A stretch of DNA of 64,000 nucleotides from Cohnella sp. OV330. GTDB lineage: Bacteria > Bacillota > Bacilli > Paenibacillales > Paenibacillaceae. How positions within the stretch are numbered: position 1 is the stretch's first letter; each line of letters starts with the position of its first letter. This document shows, piece after piece, positions 8,364 to 16,074 of the stretch. Location of the stretch: NCBI RefSeq assembly GCF_900112065.1, contig NZ_FOKE01000007.1, positions 62,001 to 126,000 of the forward strand, given 5' to 3'. The notes below the pieces were generated by a model. That model was not told the origin of the DNA, searched no databases, and saw only the letters and a list, made by a program, of their open reading frames with translations. The position numbers were made by a program, and so were the translations under genes.

Positions 8364-9960
8364 GGACGAGCGATGGGAGCGGGAGGGACTCGCGGAACTT
8401 TTTGATTGGCCGACGCTTGGCATCGGCGCCGTGGAGACGGCTTGCGACGGCATTGAGGGCTTGGAGAAGGCGATCGGCATGGAACCGGATATCGTCATTA
8501 CGGACATCTCGATGCCCGGCCTGAACGGTATCGAGATGGCGAAGCTTGTCCGCAGGGAACTGCCGGACGTGCGCTTCGTCGTGCTGACGGGCTACGACGA
8601 TTTCGAATATGCGCGCGACGCGATTCGGTTCGGAGCCGTCGACTACCTGCTGAAGCCGATCGACGAGGAGGAGCTGCGCGCGACGCTGGCCCGGATCGCG
8701 ATCGACTGCGAGGAGGCCGCAAGGCGGCGCGGCAACGAAGAACAAGGGCGGCAGGCTCGCGAAGAAGGACGGCGGGCGTCGCTGAGAACGGCGTTGGCCG
8801 CTCTCCTCGCCGACCGGGATCCGGCCGGGGAAGACGCCGAGGTACTCGAAGAAGCGCTTGCCGAAGCAACCGTTGGGCCGGCTCCCGAAGCGTTCGGCGT
8901 TTGGACCGTTCGCGCGCCAGCGGCAGCGGGCCGACCGGGCGCCGTCTTCTTCGAGGAGCGAGCGGAGCTGGCGCTTCGGCGCCCGGCGATCGCATATACG
9001 TTCGGGGCGGGCGCTGTCTTGGAAGCGGTGATCGTATTCGGCCTTCGAGCGGAAGAAGCCGAGTCTCAGCGCGAGCTGGCGACGAGGCTTCTTCATGACC
9101 TGTCTTCCGGACAGGCGCCGTCGCCGGACGACGGATGGACGGTTGCGGTCGGCGGCGCCGCGAAGACGCTGCCGTCCGCAATCGATTCGTACAGGGAGGC
9201 GGCCAAAGCGCTTCGATTCGCCGTATGGAGCGGACGCAAGGGAGTGGCGGAAGCAGCCGACGAAGAGGCGGAGCGAGCGAGCTTCGCCCTGGAAGCGGAG
9301 CGGTTAGACCGCCGTTTCAAGGAACTGGCGAAGCAGATTCGCAGCAGTCTCGGCAGCGGCGACGAGCGGGCGGCGGAGACGTCGCTGGACGAGCTGTTTG
9401 CCCTCATCGCCGCGTATCCGGGGGCTGGCCGCGCATACGTAACGAGTCTGCTTGGCGGGCTCGTCGAAGGGTTGTCGACGCTTGCGTCTCCCGCCGCTTT
9501 GACGGCGGGAGGCGAGGATGGATTCGGGTTCGAGGCGCTGCTCTCGAGCGAGGGGCAGCTTGAGCTTCGCGTTCGCATGCAATCCACCTTGCGGCGGATT
9601 GCCGATATCCTGCGCGATAAGCGGGAGAATAAGGACGACCATATCGTAGACCGGGTCATTCGACTAATTGAGGAGCAGTACGGCAACCCAAGTCTGGGAC
9701 TCGCTTATCTCGCGGGGGAAGCGTTCGTCTCGCCCAACCATCTCGGCGCCACGTTCAAGAAGAAAATGGGGAAGACGCCGACCGAATATATTCAGGATTA
9801 CCGGCTGGCTCGGGCCGAGGAGCTGCTGCGCTCGACGGGACTGCGCGTATCCGCCGTCGCCGAACGCGTCGGCATTCCGAACACGTCCTACTTCGGCACG
9901 CTGTTCAAAAACGCCTACGGCATGACGCCGGGCGAATACCAGGAAATGACCCGGCGATGA
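8341..9960 (+). CDS. YesN-type response regulator (receiver + AraC DNA-binding domain)
   Basis: 539 residues. Receiver domain about 1-120 with acidic pair E8/D9, phospho-acceptor D55 (in TDISMPG) and K104-region LLKPIDEEE. The middle section is variable. The C-terminal ~100 residues are an AraC double helix-turn-helix (NHLGATFKKKMGKTPTEYI, SYFGTLFKNAYGMTPGEY). The start is TTG at 8341, set by AAGGAGGAGG seven bases upstream, inside the end of the kinase gene. Its likely target is the transporter operon 500 bases downstream. A strong terminator follows. Confidence 0.88.
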   Translation: MLKLLIVEDERWEREGLAELFDWPTLGIGAVETACDGIEGLEKAIGMEPDIVITDISMPGLNGIEMAKLVRRELPDVRFVVLTGYDDFEYARDAIRFGAVDYLLKPIDEEELRATLARIAIDCEEAARRRGNEEQGRQAREEGRRASLRTALAALLADRDPAGEDAEVLEEALAEATVGPAPEAFGVWTVRAPAAAGRPGAVFFEERAELALRRPAIAYTFGAGAVLEAVIVFGLRAEEAESQRELATRLLHDLSSGQAPSPDDGWTVAVGGAAKTLPSAIDSYREAAKALRFAVWSGRKGVAEAADEEAERASFALEAERLDRRFKELAKQIRSSLGSGDERAAETSLDELFALIAAYPGAGRAYVTSLLGGLVEGLSTLASPAALTAGGEDGFGFEALLSSEGQLELRVRMQSTLRRIADILRDKRENKDDHIVDRVIRLIEEQYGNPSLGLAYLAGEAFVSPNHLGATFKKKMGKTPTEYIQDYRLARAEELLRSTGLRVSAVAERVGIPNTSYFGTLFKNAYGMTPGEYQEMTRR

Positions 9961-9974
9961 CCCGTAATGACGAT

Positions 9975-10007
9975 GTCCAGGGCCTTTAAGGCGCCTGGAC
10001 TTTTTTT
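9975..10007 (+). terminator. Terminator after response regulator
   Basis: GTCCAGG pairs with CCTGGAC (9994-10000), with a small inner hairpin and seven T. Confidence 0.85.
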
Positions 10008-10098
10008 AAGATCAGAATGGGGCGGCAATTCGCGGACAATTGGCGTGCTGGCCGCGTACCGGAGCTTTCGAAAGCTCAGCGGTTCAAAAAACTGCATT

Positions 10099-10402
10099 TT
10101 TACATGTATTTTCTGCCGATGCGCGACACGTGATGGAATACCTGTAAATGTGCAGGTAAATACAAAGAGCAAGCCGGAAATCGGGCTGATGAAGGCAAAT
10201 AAATGCAACTTTGCATCTTTTCTGTTCAAAAGGGTCGACAACGGCAAAATTAAATGTATATTTGCAGGCATCTTGGTGAAAGAACGACGCGGGCGACGAC
10301 TGGCCGACCAACCGGAGAGGCTGTCGGATGAGCCATCGATAGTCGGCGCGAATCAAGTTTCGGATCAACGCCGTTGGATTTTGATACTCATGTGTATTTT
10401 TT
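10099..10402. repeat. AT-rich leader region with recurrent AAATACA/TGTATTT motifs
   Basis: The ~470-base stretch between the two-component system and the transporter operon holds no convincing gene. It is clearly more AT-rich than its surroundings and carries a loose motif with core AAATACA or its complement near 10105, 10158, 10197, 10255 and 10393. An additional small palindrome ATGCAACTTTGCAT lies at 10203-10216. These may be regulator-binding sites for the AraC-type response regulator, but this is inference. Confidence 0.4.
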
Positions 10403-10415
10403 GTATATCGATCAA

Positions 10416-10435
10416 TTGATAGCGCTTTCTATAAT
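10416..10435 (+). promoter_or_regulatory. -10 box with cre-like operator upstream of sugar ABC operon
   Basis: TATAAT at 10430-10435 has no good -35 box, which fits an activator-dependent promoter. TTGATAGCGCTTTCTA (10416-10431) matches the cre consensus at 14 of 16 positions and overlaps the -10 box, suggesting CcpA (or another LacI-family) control. Confidence 0.5.
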
Positions 10436-10479
10436 AGGAGTACGCCAACACCCAAGTCGAAGAGGAAAGGAAGAAGGCC

Positions 10480-11409
10480 ATGAGCAGCATACCCGTCAAG
10501 CGCAGCCTGACGAAGCGGATCTGGTTGCAGCGGTATCTGATGATTCTCACGCTCCCGGCGATCCTTTGGATGATCCTGTTCAATTACATTCCGATGTACG
10601 GCATTATCATCGCCTTCCAGGAATACACGCCTTTCAAAGGATTCATCCATAGCGATTGGACCGGCCTCGCCAACTTCAAAGAGCTGTTCAACGACCCAAC
10701 GTTCCGGGAATCGCTGTCGAACACGTTCAAGATCAGCGTCGCGAAGCTCGTCTTCGGTTTTCCGGCGCCCATCTTGCTTGCCCTGCTGTTAAATGAACTC
10801 GTTTTCAAACGCTTCAAGCGCGTCGTCCAATCGCTCACGTACTTGCCCTACTTCGTTTCCTGGGTGCTTGTCGTCGGCCTCATGTATACGCTGCTCGATC
10901 CGGATACGGGCGTGCTCGCCAAACTGCTCGTCAAACTCGGCCTTATCGGCGACGAGACGATGCTGATGGGCAGCGCTCACTCCTTCCTGGCCCTCGTCGT
11001 CATTACCGAGGTTTGGAAAAATATCGGTTGGAACTCGATCATCTATCTGGCGGCGATCGCCGGCATCGATCCGCAGATGTACGAAGCCGCCGTGATGGAC
11101 GGCGCCAACCGCTTCCAGCGGGTATGGCACATCATGCTTCCCGCGATTAAACCGACCATCATTATCCTGTTGATCCTGTCGATCGGCGGTCTCGTGAACT
11201 CGAACTTCGATCAGATGTATCTGATGCAGAACTCGATGACCCAGGATGCGGCCAACGTGCTATCCGTCTATTCCTACAAGATGGGCCTCGTATCCGGCAG
11301 ATTCTCGTACGGTACGGCCGTCGGATTGTTTCAGTCGCTCGTCGCGTTCGTGCTGATGTACCTCGCCAACTACTCGTCGCGGAAAATAACGAAAGAAAGC
11401 TTGTTCTAG
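10480..11409 (+). CDS. Carbohydrate ABC transporter permease (LplB-like)
   Basis: 309 residues with about six transmembrane helices. The N-terminal motif FNYIPMYGIIIAFQEYTPF is typical of LplB/YtcP-family CUT1 permeases, and the EAA loop is YEAAVMDGANRFQRVWHI. It should form a membrane heterodimer with the next gene product. ATG at 10480 follows a purine-rich AAGGAAGAAGG. It is the first gene of a three-gene operon (11 bases to the next gene) that has no ATPase gene. Confidence 0.88.
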   Translation: MSSIPVKRSLTKRIWLQRYLMILTLPAILWMILFNYIPMYGIIIAFQEYTPFKGFIHSDWTGLANFKELFNDPTFRESLSNTFKISVAKLVFGFPAPILLALLLNELVFKRFKRVVQSLTYLPYFVSWVLVVGLMYTLLDPDTGVLAKLLVKLGLIGDETMLMGSAHSFLALVVITEVWKNIGWNSIIYLAAIAGIDPQMYEAAVMDGANRFQRVWHIMLPAIKPTIIILLILSIGGLVNSNFDQMYLMQNSMTQDAANVLSVYSYKMGLVSGRFSYGTAVGLFQSLVAFVLMYLANYSSRKITKESLF

Positions 11410-11420
11410 GAGGAAAGCCG

Positions 11421-12296
11421 ATGTTGACCTCGCGAAGCCTAAGCGGAAAAACCTTCGACGTATTCAACGCGTTGTTGATGATCGCCTTGTGCGTCTGCAC
11501 GCTGTATCCGTTCTACAATATCCTGGTCACCTCGTTAAATGATCCGGCGGACGCCGCCCGCGGCGGCATTACGTTCTGGCCGCGCGAATTCTCCATCGAG
11601 AATTACAAGGTCGTCTTCCGGGACGACAGCATGATCCGGGCCTTTGTCGTCACGATCGCGCGAACGGTCATCGGCACGGCCGCGGCCGTTCTCTTCACCG
11701 GCGCGTTCGCCTATGGCATATCCAAATCCGAGCTCGTGGGACGCAAGCTGTTTCTCATGATGGCCATCGTTACGATGTATTTTAGCGGCGGCATCATCCC
11801 CTATTATCTCGTCGTCGCCAAATACCTGCATATGAAAGGCCACTTCCTGGTTTACATCGTTCCGAATCTGTTCAACGTATTCAACGCGATCATCATGCTC
11901 ACATTTTTCCGGGCGCTGCCCAAGGAGATCGAAGAATCGGCGAAAATCGACGGCGCCAACGACCTGCGCATCTTCTTCCAATTGGTGCTGCCGGTCTCCA
12001 AACCGGTGCTGGCGACGATCGCGCTGTACAACGCCGTATTCCACTGGAACGCCTGGTACGACGCGATGCTCTTCGGCGGCGAGAAGCTGCTGACGCTGCA
12101 GCAGATCCTGATGCAGATCATCAGCTCCAACAGCAACGTCAGCCTCATCGCGAGCCAGCTTGGCTTAGGTTCGGTCACGGCCGCCTCGCTGAAGCTGGCG
12201 ACCATGGTCATCACGACGCTGCCCATCGTGTTTACTTATCCGTTCGTGCAGAAGTACTTCGTCCAGGGCGTGATGATCGGCTCGGTCAAGGGATGA
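11421..12296 (+). CDS. Carbohydrate ABC transporter permease (LplC/YtcP-like)
   Basis: 291 residues, about six transmembrane helices. The N-terminal LYPFYNILVTSLND and the EAA loop IEESAKIDGANDLRIFFQ mark the LplC/YtcP family, the usual partner of LplB-like permeases. Ribosome-binding site AGGAGG seven bases before the ATG. It begins 11 bases after the first permease and is followed 94 bases later by the binding lipoprotein. Substrate is likely an oligosaccharide. Confidence 0.88.
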   Translation: MLTSRSLSGKTFDVFNALLMIALCVCTLYPFYNILVTSLNDPADAARGGITFWPREFSIENYKVVFRDDSMIRAFVVTIARTVIGTAAAVLFTGAFAYGISKSELVGRKLFLMMAIVTMYFSGGIIPYYLVVAKYLHMKGHFLVYIVPNLFNVFNAIIMLTFFRALPKEIEESAKIDGANDLRIFFQLVLPVSKPVLATIALYNAVFHWNAWYDAMLFGGEKLLTLQQILMQIISSNSNVSLIASQLGLGSVTAASLKLATMVITTLPIVFTYPFVQKYFVQGVMIGSVKG

Positions 12297-12390
12297 GTCG
12301 GCATTACCAAACTTTCGGCTTAACCGGCTTCGGCCGTTCAAAGCATAGAGCAAGTTCGATCTAGCTCATCATTTCAAGGGAGGTCTCATC

Positions 12391-14115
12391 ATGATAAGAA
12401 AAGGGATTCAGACAGGCGCCGCGGCGGTGCTGTTCGCCGCGATGCTGGCAGGCTGCAGCTCTAACAACAACAATGCCGCGCCGAGCGTCAGCGGTCCGGC
12501 GAGCACGAGCGCGCCAAGCGCGAGCGAAAGCGCAAGCGCTTCCGCATCCGCATCCGGCTCGGCCGACGCTTCGCAGCCGGCGTGGAAGACAGATACGTCT
12601 CCGTTTACGTTCACGCAGTACTTCTATGGCAACTGGGCGTCCAATTATCTCTGGAAAGAACAGTTCGCCATGGAGCTCGTGAAGAAGAAAACCGGCATCA
12701 CGATCGACCGGAAGCTGGCGACCGGCAGCGACGACGATTATTTGAACACGATGATCGCGGCGGGCGACCTGCCCGACACGATCATGCTCGACTGGAACAA
12801 CCCCGCCGTCACGAAGCTGATCCAGAACGGCATGGTATACTCGATCGACGAACTGATTGAAAAGTACGCGCCGGAATTCAAATCGCAGCTTGATCCGAAC
12901 ATGGTCAAGTATCATTCCGTTGACGGCAAGCTCTGGTATTTGCCGAACCTTTACGAGACCGAGGACCGCCTGACCAGCGGCGTGCCGATCGTGCCGATCC
13001 GCCCGTGGTTTATCCGCTCCGACATTTATCAGGCGATCGGCAGCCCGAAGATCGAGACGACCGACGATCTGATGAACGCGCTTAAATCGGCGAAGGAGAA
13101 GTTCCCCGACGTCAGTCCGGTCGGACTCGAGTTTTTCGACGTCGCCCAGAACGGCTTCCACGGCAGCAACTCGATGGATTACTTGATTTATTCCTTCTCC
13201 CCCCATCTGTTGGAGGAACAGGTCAAGGACGATCAGCAAATCGTAGAATACCCGATGCGCAACAAGGGTTTCATAGACGCATTCCGCTATCTGAACCAGC
13301 TGTTCCGAGGCGGCCTGCTGGACTCGCAATTGCTCATTTACAAGCAGGAGCAGTACGAAGAGAAGCTATACGGCGGGCAATACGCGGTCGCCTCCCAATT
13401 CATGACCAACATGTACACGATGTTCAATCCGAAGATCCAAACCGCGCTGGGCAAAGACAAGACCTATACGGTGCTTGACGGCTTGAAGGCCAACGGCCAG
13501 GATCCGCGGTATCCGGCGAGCCGCCTCATGGGCTGGCAGGGCTTCTTCATTACGAAGAACGCCAAAAATCCCGAGCGGATCATCAAGTTTGCCGAGTACG
13601 CCTGGTCGGATGAAGGACAGCTCGACATGCGGTACGGCACGGAAGGCGAGACGTACGACATGGTGGACGGATTGCCGAAGCTGAAGGACGATATTTTGAA
13701 CATGAAGCTGAACGACAACGCCACGTTCAATTCGAAATACGGCTTCGACGATTCGACGCTGCTGTGGAGAGCGGGCAAACAATGGGACGACGCGGCCGCA
13801 CGCGACCTGAAGGAAAGCCAGCCGGAGCAATACGACGCATCGGTGCTGTTGTCCAAGTACGATTACGACAGCTATTCGCTCGGCATGGAGAACCTGGAGC
13901 CGGACGGCTCGTCGAAAGAGGGCACGATCAATACGAAGGTGAAGGATTTGTGGAACAAGACGATTCCGAAGCTCGTCATGGCGAAGTCGGACGATGAGTT
14001 CAATTCCGCATACGACGCCTTCGTCAAGCAAATCAATCAAGTCGGCGCTGAGAAGGTCGAGAAGGTCATGTACCAGCGCCATATGGCCGACCTGCAGAAG
14101 AAAGGCTTGAAGTAA
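12391..14115 (+). CDS. Sugar ABC transporter substrate-binding lipoprotein (LplA-like)
   Basis: 574 residues. Signal peptide with lipobox MLAGC (Cys22), a low-complexity Ser/Ala spacer to about residue 65, then an extracellular solute-binding fold (TGITIDRKLATGS, AAGDLPDTIML, MGWQGFFITKNAKNPERII). Length and family match the large LplA-type binding proteins that work with LplB/LplC permeases in Paenibacillaceae. Ribosome-binding site GGGAGG before ATG 12391. The preceding two-component system is the likely regulator. The ligand cannot be read from the sequence. Confidence 0.87.
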   Translation: MIRKGIQTGAAAVLFAAMLAGCSSNNNNAAPSVSGPASTSAPSASESASASASASGSADASQPAWKTDTSPFTFTQYFYGNWASNYLWKEQFAMELVKKKTGITIDRKLATGSDDDYLNTMIAAGDLPDTIMLDWNNPAVTKLIQNGMVYSIDELIEKYAPEFKSQLDPNMVKYHSVDGKLWYLPNLYETEDRLTSGVPIVPIRPWFIRSDIYQAIGSPKIETTDDLMNALKSAKEKFPDVSPVGLEFFDVAQNGFHGSNSMDYLIYSFSPHLLEEQVKDDQQIVEYPMRNKGFIDAFRYLNQLFRGGLLDSQLLIYKQEQYEEKLYGGQYAVASQFMTNMYTMFNPKIQTALGKDKTYTVLDGLKANGQDPRYPASRLMGWQGFFITKNAKNPERIIKFAEYAWSDEGQLDMRYGTEGETYDMVDGLPKLKDDILNMKLNDNATFNSKYGFDDSTLLWRAGKQWDDAAARDLKESQPEQYDASVLLSKYDYDSYSLGMENLEPDGSSKEGTINTKVKDLWNKTIPKLVMAKSDDEFNSAYDAFVKQINQVGAEKVEKVMYQRHMADLQKKGLK

Positions 14116-14127
14116 GCTGCGGGATCG

Positions 14128-14307
14128 CTACTTCCCCCAACGGATAAACTTATTGATTAACGCGTAAAAGGGGCTCGAATCCAGATCGGTCAAGCCGTTC
14201 AGGTCGCCCATCAGATCGGCGAACAGGAAGGGCAGCAGACCGATCGCGAGCGCAGCGACGACCATCCCGACCGTTAAGCTCCGTACCAAGCGGCTCCATG
14301 CGATCAT
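14128..14307 (-). CDS. Small single-pass membrane protein, unknown function
   Basis: 59 residues with one hydrophobic helix (MVVAALAIGLLPFLFADLM) and a charged C-terminus. The start at 14307 (MIAWSR) is preferred because AAGGAG lies nine bases upstream; an ATG nine bases earlier would abut that site. It lies convergent to the binding lipoprotein and downstream of yhbH on the same strand, separated from it by a terminator. Not recognised; coding status rests on the ribosome-binding site and the amphipathic profile. Confidence 0.5.
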   Translation of the reverse strand: MIAWSRLVRSLTVGMVVAALAIGLLPFLFADLMGDLNGLTDLDSSPFYALINKFIRWGK

Positions 14308-14347
14308 GAGGCTCATCTCCTTTTATTTAATTCCGCATACGACGAAG

Positions 14348-14377
14348 AAGCGATCGCCCCGTCAGGGGCGATCGCTT
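14348..14377 (-). terminator. Strong hairpin after yhbH
   Basis: AAGCGATCGCCCC and GGGGCGATCGCTT form a perfect 13-bp stem with a four-base loop just past the yhbH stop. The T-tract is weak. Confidence 0.6.
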
Positions 14378-14385
14378 GCTCATGC

Positions 14386-15531
14386 TCAGACGACAGCTTC
14401 CCGCTTCTTGAAAAACGTCTTCAGCGCATTGTAAACCTCGGCCTTCTCGCGGATCACGTAGTAAAGGAATTGCTGATGGTCCAGATGCTTGTAAGCCGAC
14501 ATCAGCGTGCTCGAGCGATTGTACTGGTTGACTTCCCCGTAGCCGAAAATGTTGGCGCGATTCAGCAGTTCCTTGATCAGTCTCACGCAGCGCTCGTTGT
14601 CGCTCGTCAGGTTGTCGCCGTCCGAGAAGTGGAAAGGGTAGATATTGTAGCTCGACGACGGGTACCGGCTGTCGAGAATCTCGAGCGCTTTGATGTAGGC
14701 GGACGAGCAGATCGTGCCGCCGCTCTCCCCGCGCGTGAAGAACTCCTCCTCGGTCACTTCCTTGGCTTCGGTATGGTGCGCGATGAAGACGATTTCCACC
14801 TTCTCGTACTGCCGCCGCAGGAAGCGGGTCATCCAGAAGAAGAAGGAGCGCGCGCAATACTTTTCGAAGGAGCCCATCGATCCGGACGTATCCATCATCG
14901 CGATGATGACGGCGTTGTTCTGCGGCTTCACGATCTCCTCCCACGTCTTGAAGCGCAGGTCGTCCGGCGAGATGCCGGCGATCTCGGCCCGTCCGTCGCG
15001 GGAATTGCGCCTCAGGTTCTCGAGGATCGTCCGCTTCTTGTCGATGTTGGACATGATGCCCTTGCGCCGCACGTCCGTGAACCGGATCTCGGTCGATTCG
15101 ATGATCTCCTTGTCTTTGCGCTTCAGGTAGGGCAACTCGAGCTCCTCGAACAGCATGTTCTCGAGCTCCGCGATCGAGATTTCGGCTTCGACGACGTCCT
15201 CGCCCGGCTCGCTGCCCGCGCCTTCGCCTTTGCCGCCTTTCGCCGCAGGATCGGTCCCGAGTACGTCGCCTACCTGGCTGTCGCCGTCTCCCTGTCCGAC
15301 GTGTTTCTTCTTATTATGATTGTAAACGATATGGTATTCGTCCATGCTGCGAATCGGGATCTTGATGATCTGCTTGCCGTTCGACATGACGATGTTTTCT
15401 TCGGACAGCAGGTCGGGCAGGTTCTGCTTCAGCGCCTCGCGGACTTTTTTTTGGTGACGCGACTGGTCCTGGTAGCCCTTGCGGTGAAGCGACCAATCTT
15501 CTCTCGACAAAATAAAGGACGACTTGTTCAC
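14386..15531 (-). CDS. yhbH: Sporulation protein YhbH (DUF444 family)
   Basis: 381 residues. The N-terminal FILSREDWSLHRKGYQDQ, a Gly-rich acidic region near residues 80-115, and a C-terminal von Willebrand-A-like domain with the metal-site-like motif MMDTSGSMG are characteristic of the DUF444/YhbH family. In Bacillus it is a mother-cell sporulation gene, often functionally tied to the PrkA kinase; no prkA is seen here. The start GTG at 15531 follows AAAAGGGG by about ten bases; a GTG 12 bases further upstream is possible. It diverges from the phasin-like gene. Confidence 0.9.
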   Translation of the reverse strand: MNKSSFILSREDWSLHRKGYQDQSRHQKKVREALKQNLPDLLSEENIVMSNGKQIIKIPIRSMDEYHIVYNHNKKKHVGQGDGDSQVGDVLGTDPAAKGGKGEGAGSEPGEDVVEAEISIAELENMLFEELELPYLKRKDKEIIESTEIRFTDVRRKGIMSNIDKKRTILENLRRNSRDGRAEIAGISPDDLRFKTWEEIVKPQNNAVIIAMMDTSGSMGSFEKYCARSFFFWMTRFLRRQYEKVEIVFIAHHTEAKEVTEEEFFTRGESGGTICSSAYIKALEILDSRYPSSSYNIYPFHFSDGDNLTSDNERCVRLIKELLNRANIFGYGEVNQYNRSSTLMSAYKHLDHQQFLYYVIREKAEVYNALKTFFKKREAVV

Positions 15532-15660
15532 GATTTTTCGCACCCCTTTTCGGCCTTCAGCTCCGGTATGCATTTAATATATTCGGCTTCGGCCGTACGA
15601 TGTGTACGATTTGGAAACGGCGTCTGCCCGACCTGCTTTATTTTCCGATTCTGGCGCGTA

Positions 15661-15666
15661 TATAAT
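15661..15666 (+). promoter_or_regulatory. Probable -10 box for phasin-like/UbiB pair
   Basis: A perfect TATAAT lies at 15661-15666. No good -35 is visible. Transcription would start near 15673, which argues against an ATG at 15678 as the translation start. Confidence 0.4.
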
Positions 15667-15731
15667 GGGGTAAAGGGATGAAAAAGAAGGTTTTGAATCA
15701 TCATGAAAATGATGACAAGCGAAAAGGAGCG

Positions 15732-16061
15732 ATGAGACGGGTGAAGGACACGATCGATAAAATGATCTCGCTGGGATTGGGCGTCGTCGTCGCAAGCAAG
15801 GAGCAAATCGAGAAGACGGTCGACGAGCTCGTGCGAAAAGGAGAAGTCGGGCGCGAGGAGTCCAAGGGGCTGGTCGACGAGCTGCTGCGCAAGGGCGCGG
15901 AAGCGCGGAGCAAGATCGAATCCATGGCGCAGGAGAAGGCGAGCGCCTTCCGCGGCGACGGCCGGTTCGTCACCCGGGAAGAGTTCGCGGCGATTCAGCT
16001 GAGGCTCGAGGCGCTCGAAGAGAAGATGCGGCAGGCCGAGACGCGTCCGGCAGAGATGTGA
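15732..16061 (+). CDS. Phasin-like coiled-coil protein
   Basis: About 109 residues. Motif IDKMISLGLGVVVASKEQIE followed by EELVRKGEVGREE-like helices and a C-terminal coiled coil (EEFAAIQLRLEALEEKMRQ) is typical of small phasin-superfamily proteins annotated as polyhydroxyalkanoate synthesis regulators. AAAGGAG lies just upstream; either ATG 15732 (two bases away) or GTG 15741 (eleven bases) could be used, so the first three residues are uncertain. It sits 13 bases before a UbiB-family kinase gene, and the two probably form an operon. No PHA genes are present, so a direct role in PHA granules is not supported here. Confidence 0.7.
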   Translation: MRRVKDTIDKMISLGLGVVVASKEQIEKTVDELVRKGEVGREESKGLVDELLRKGAEARSKIESMAQEKASAFRGDGRFVTREEFAAIQLRLEALEEKMRQAETRPAEM

Positions 16062-16074
16062 GCGCGGGGCCCCT

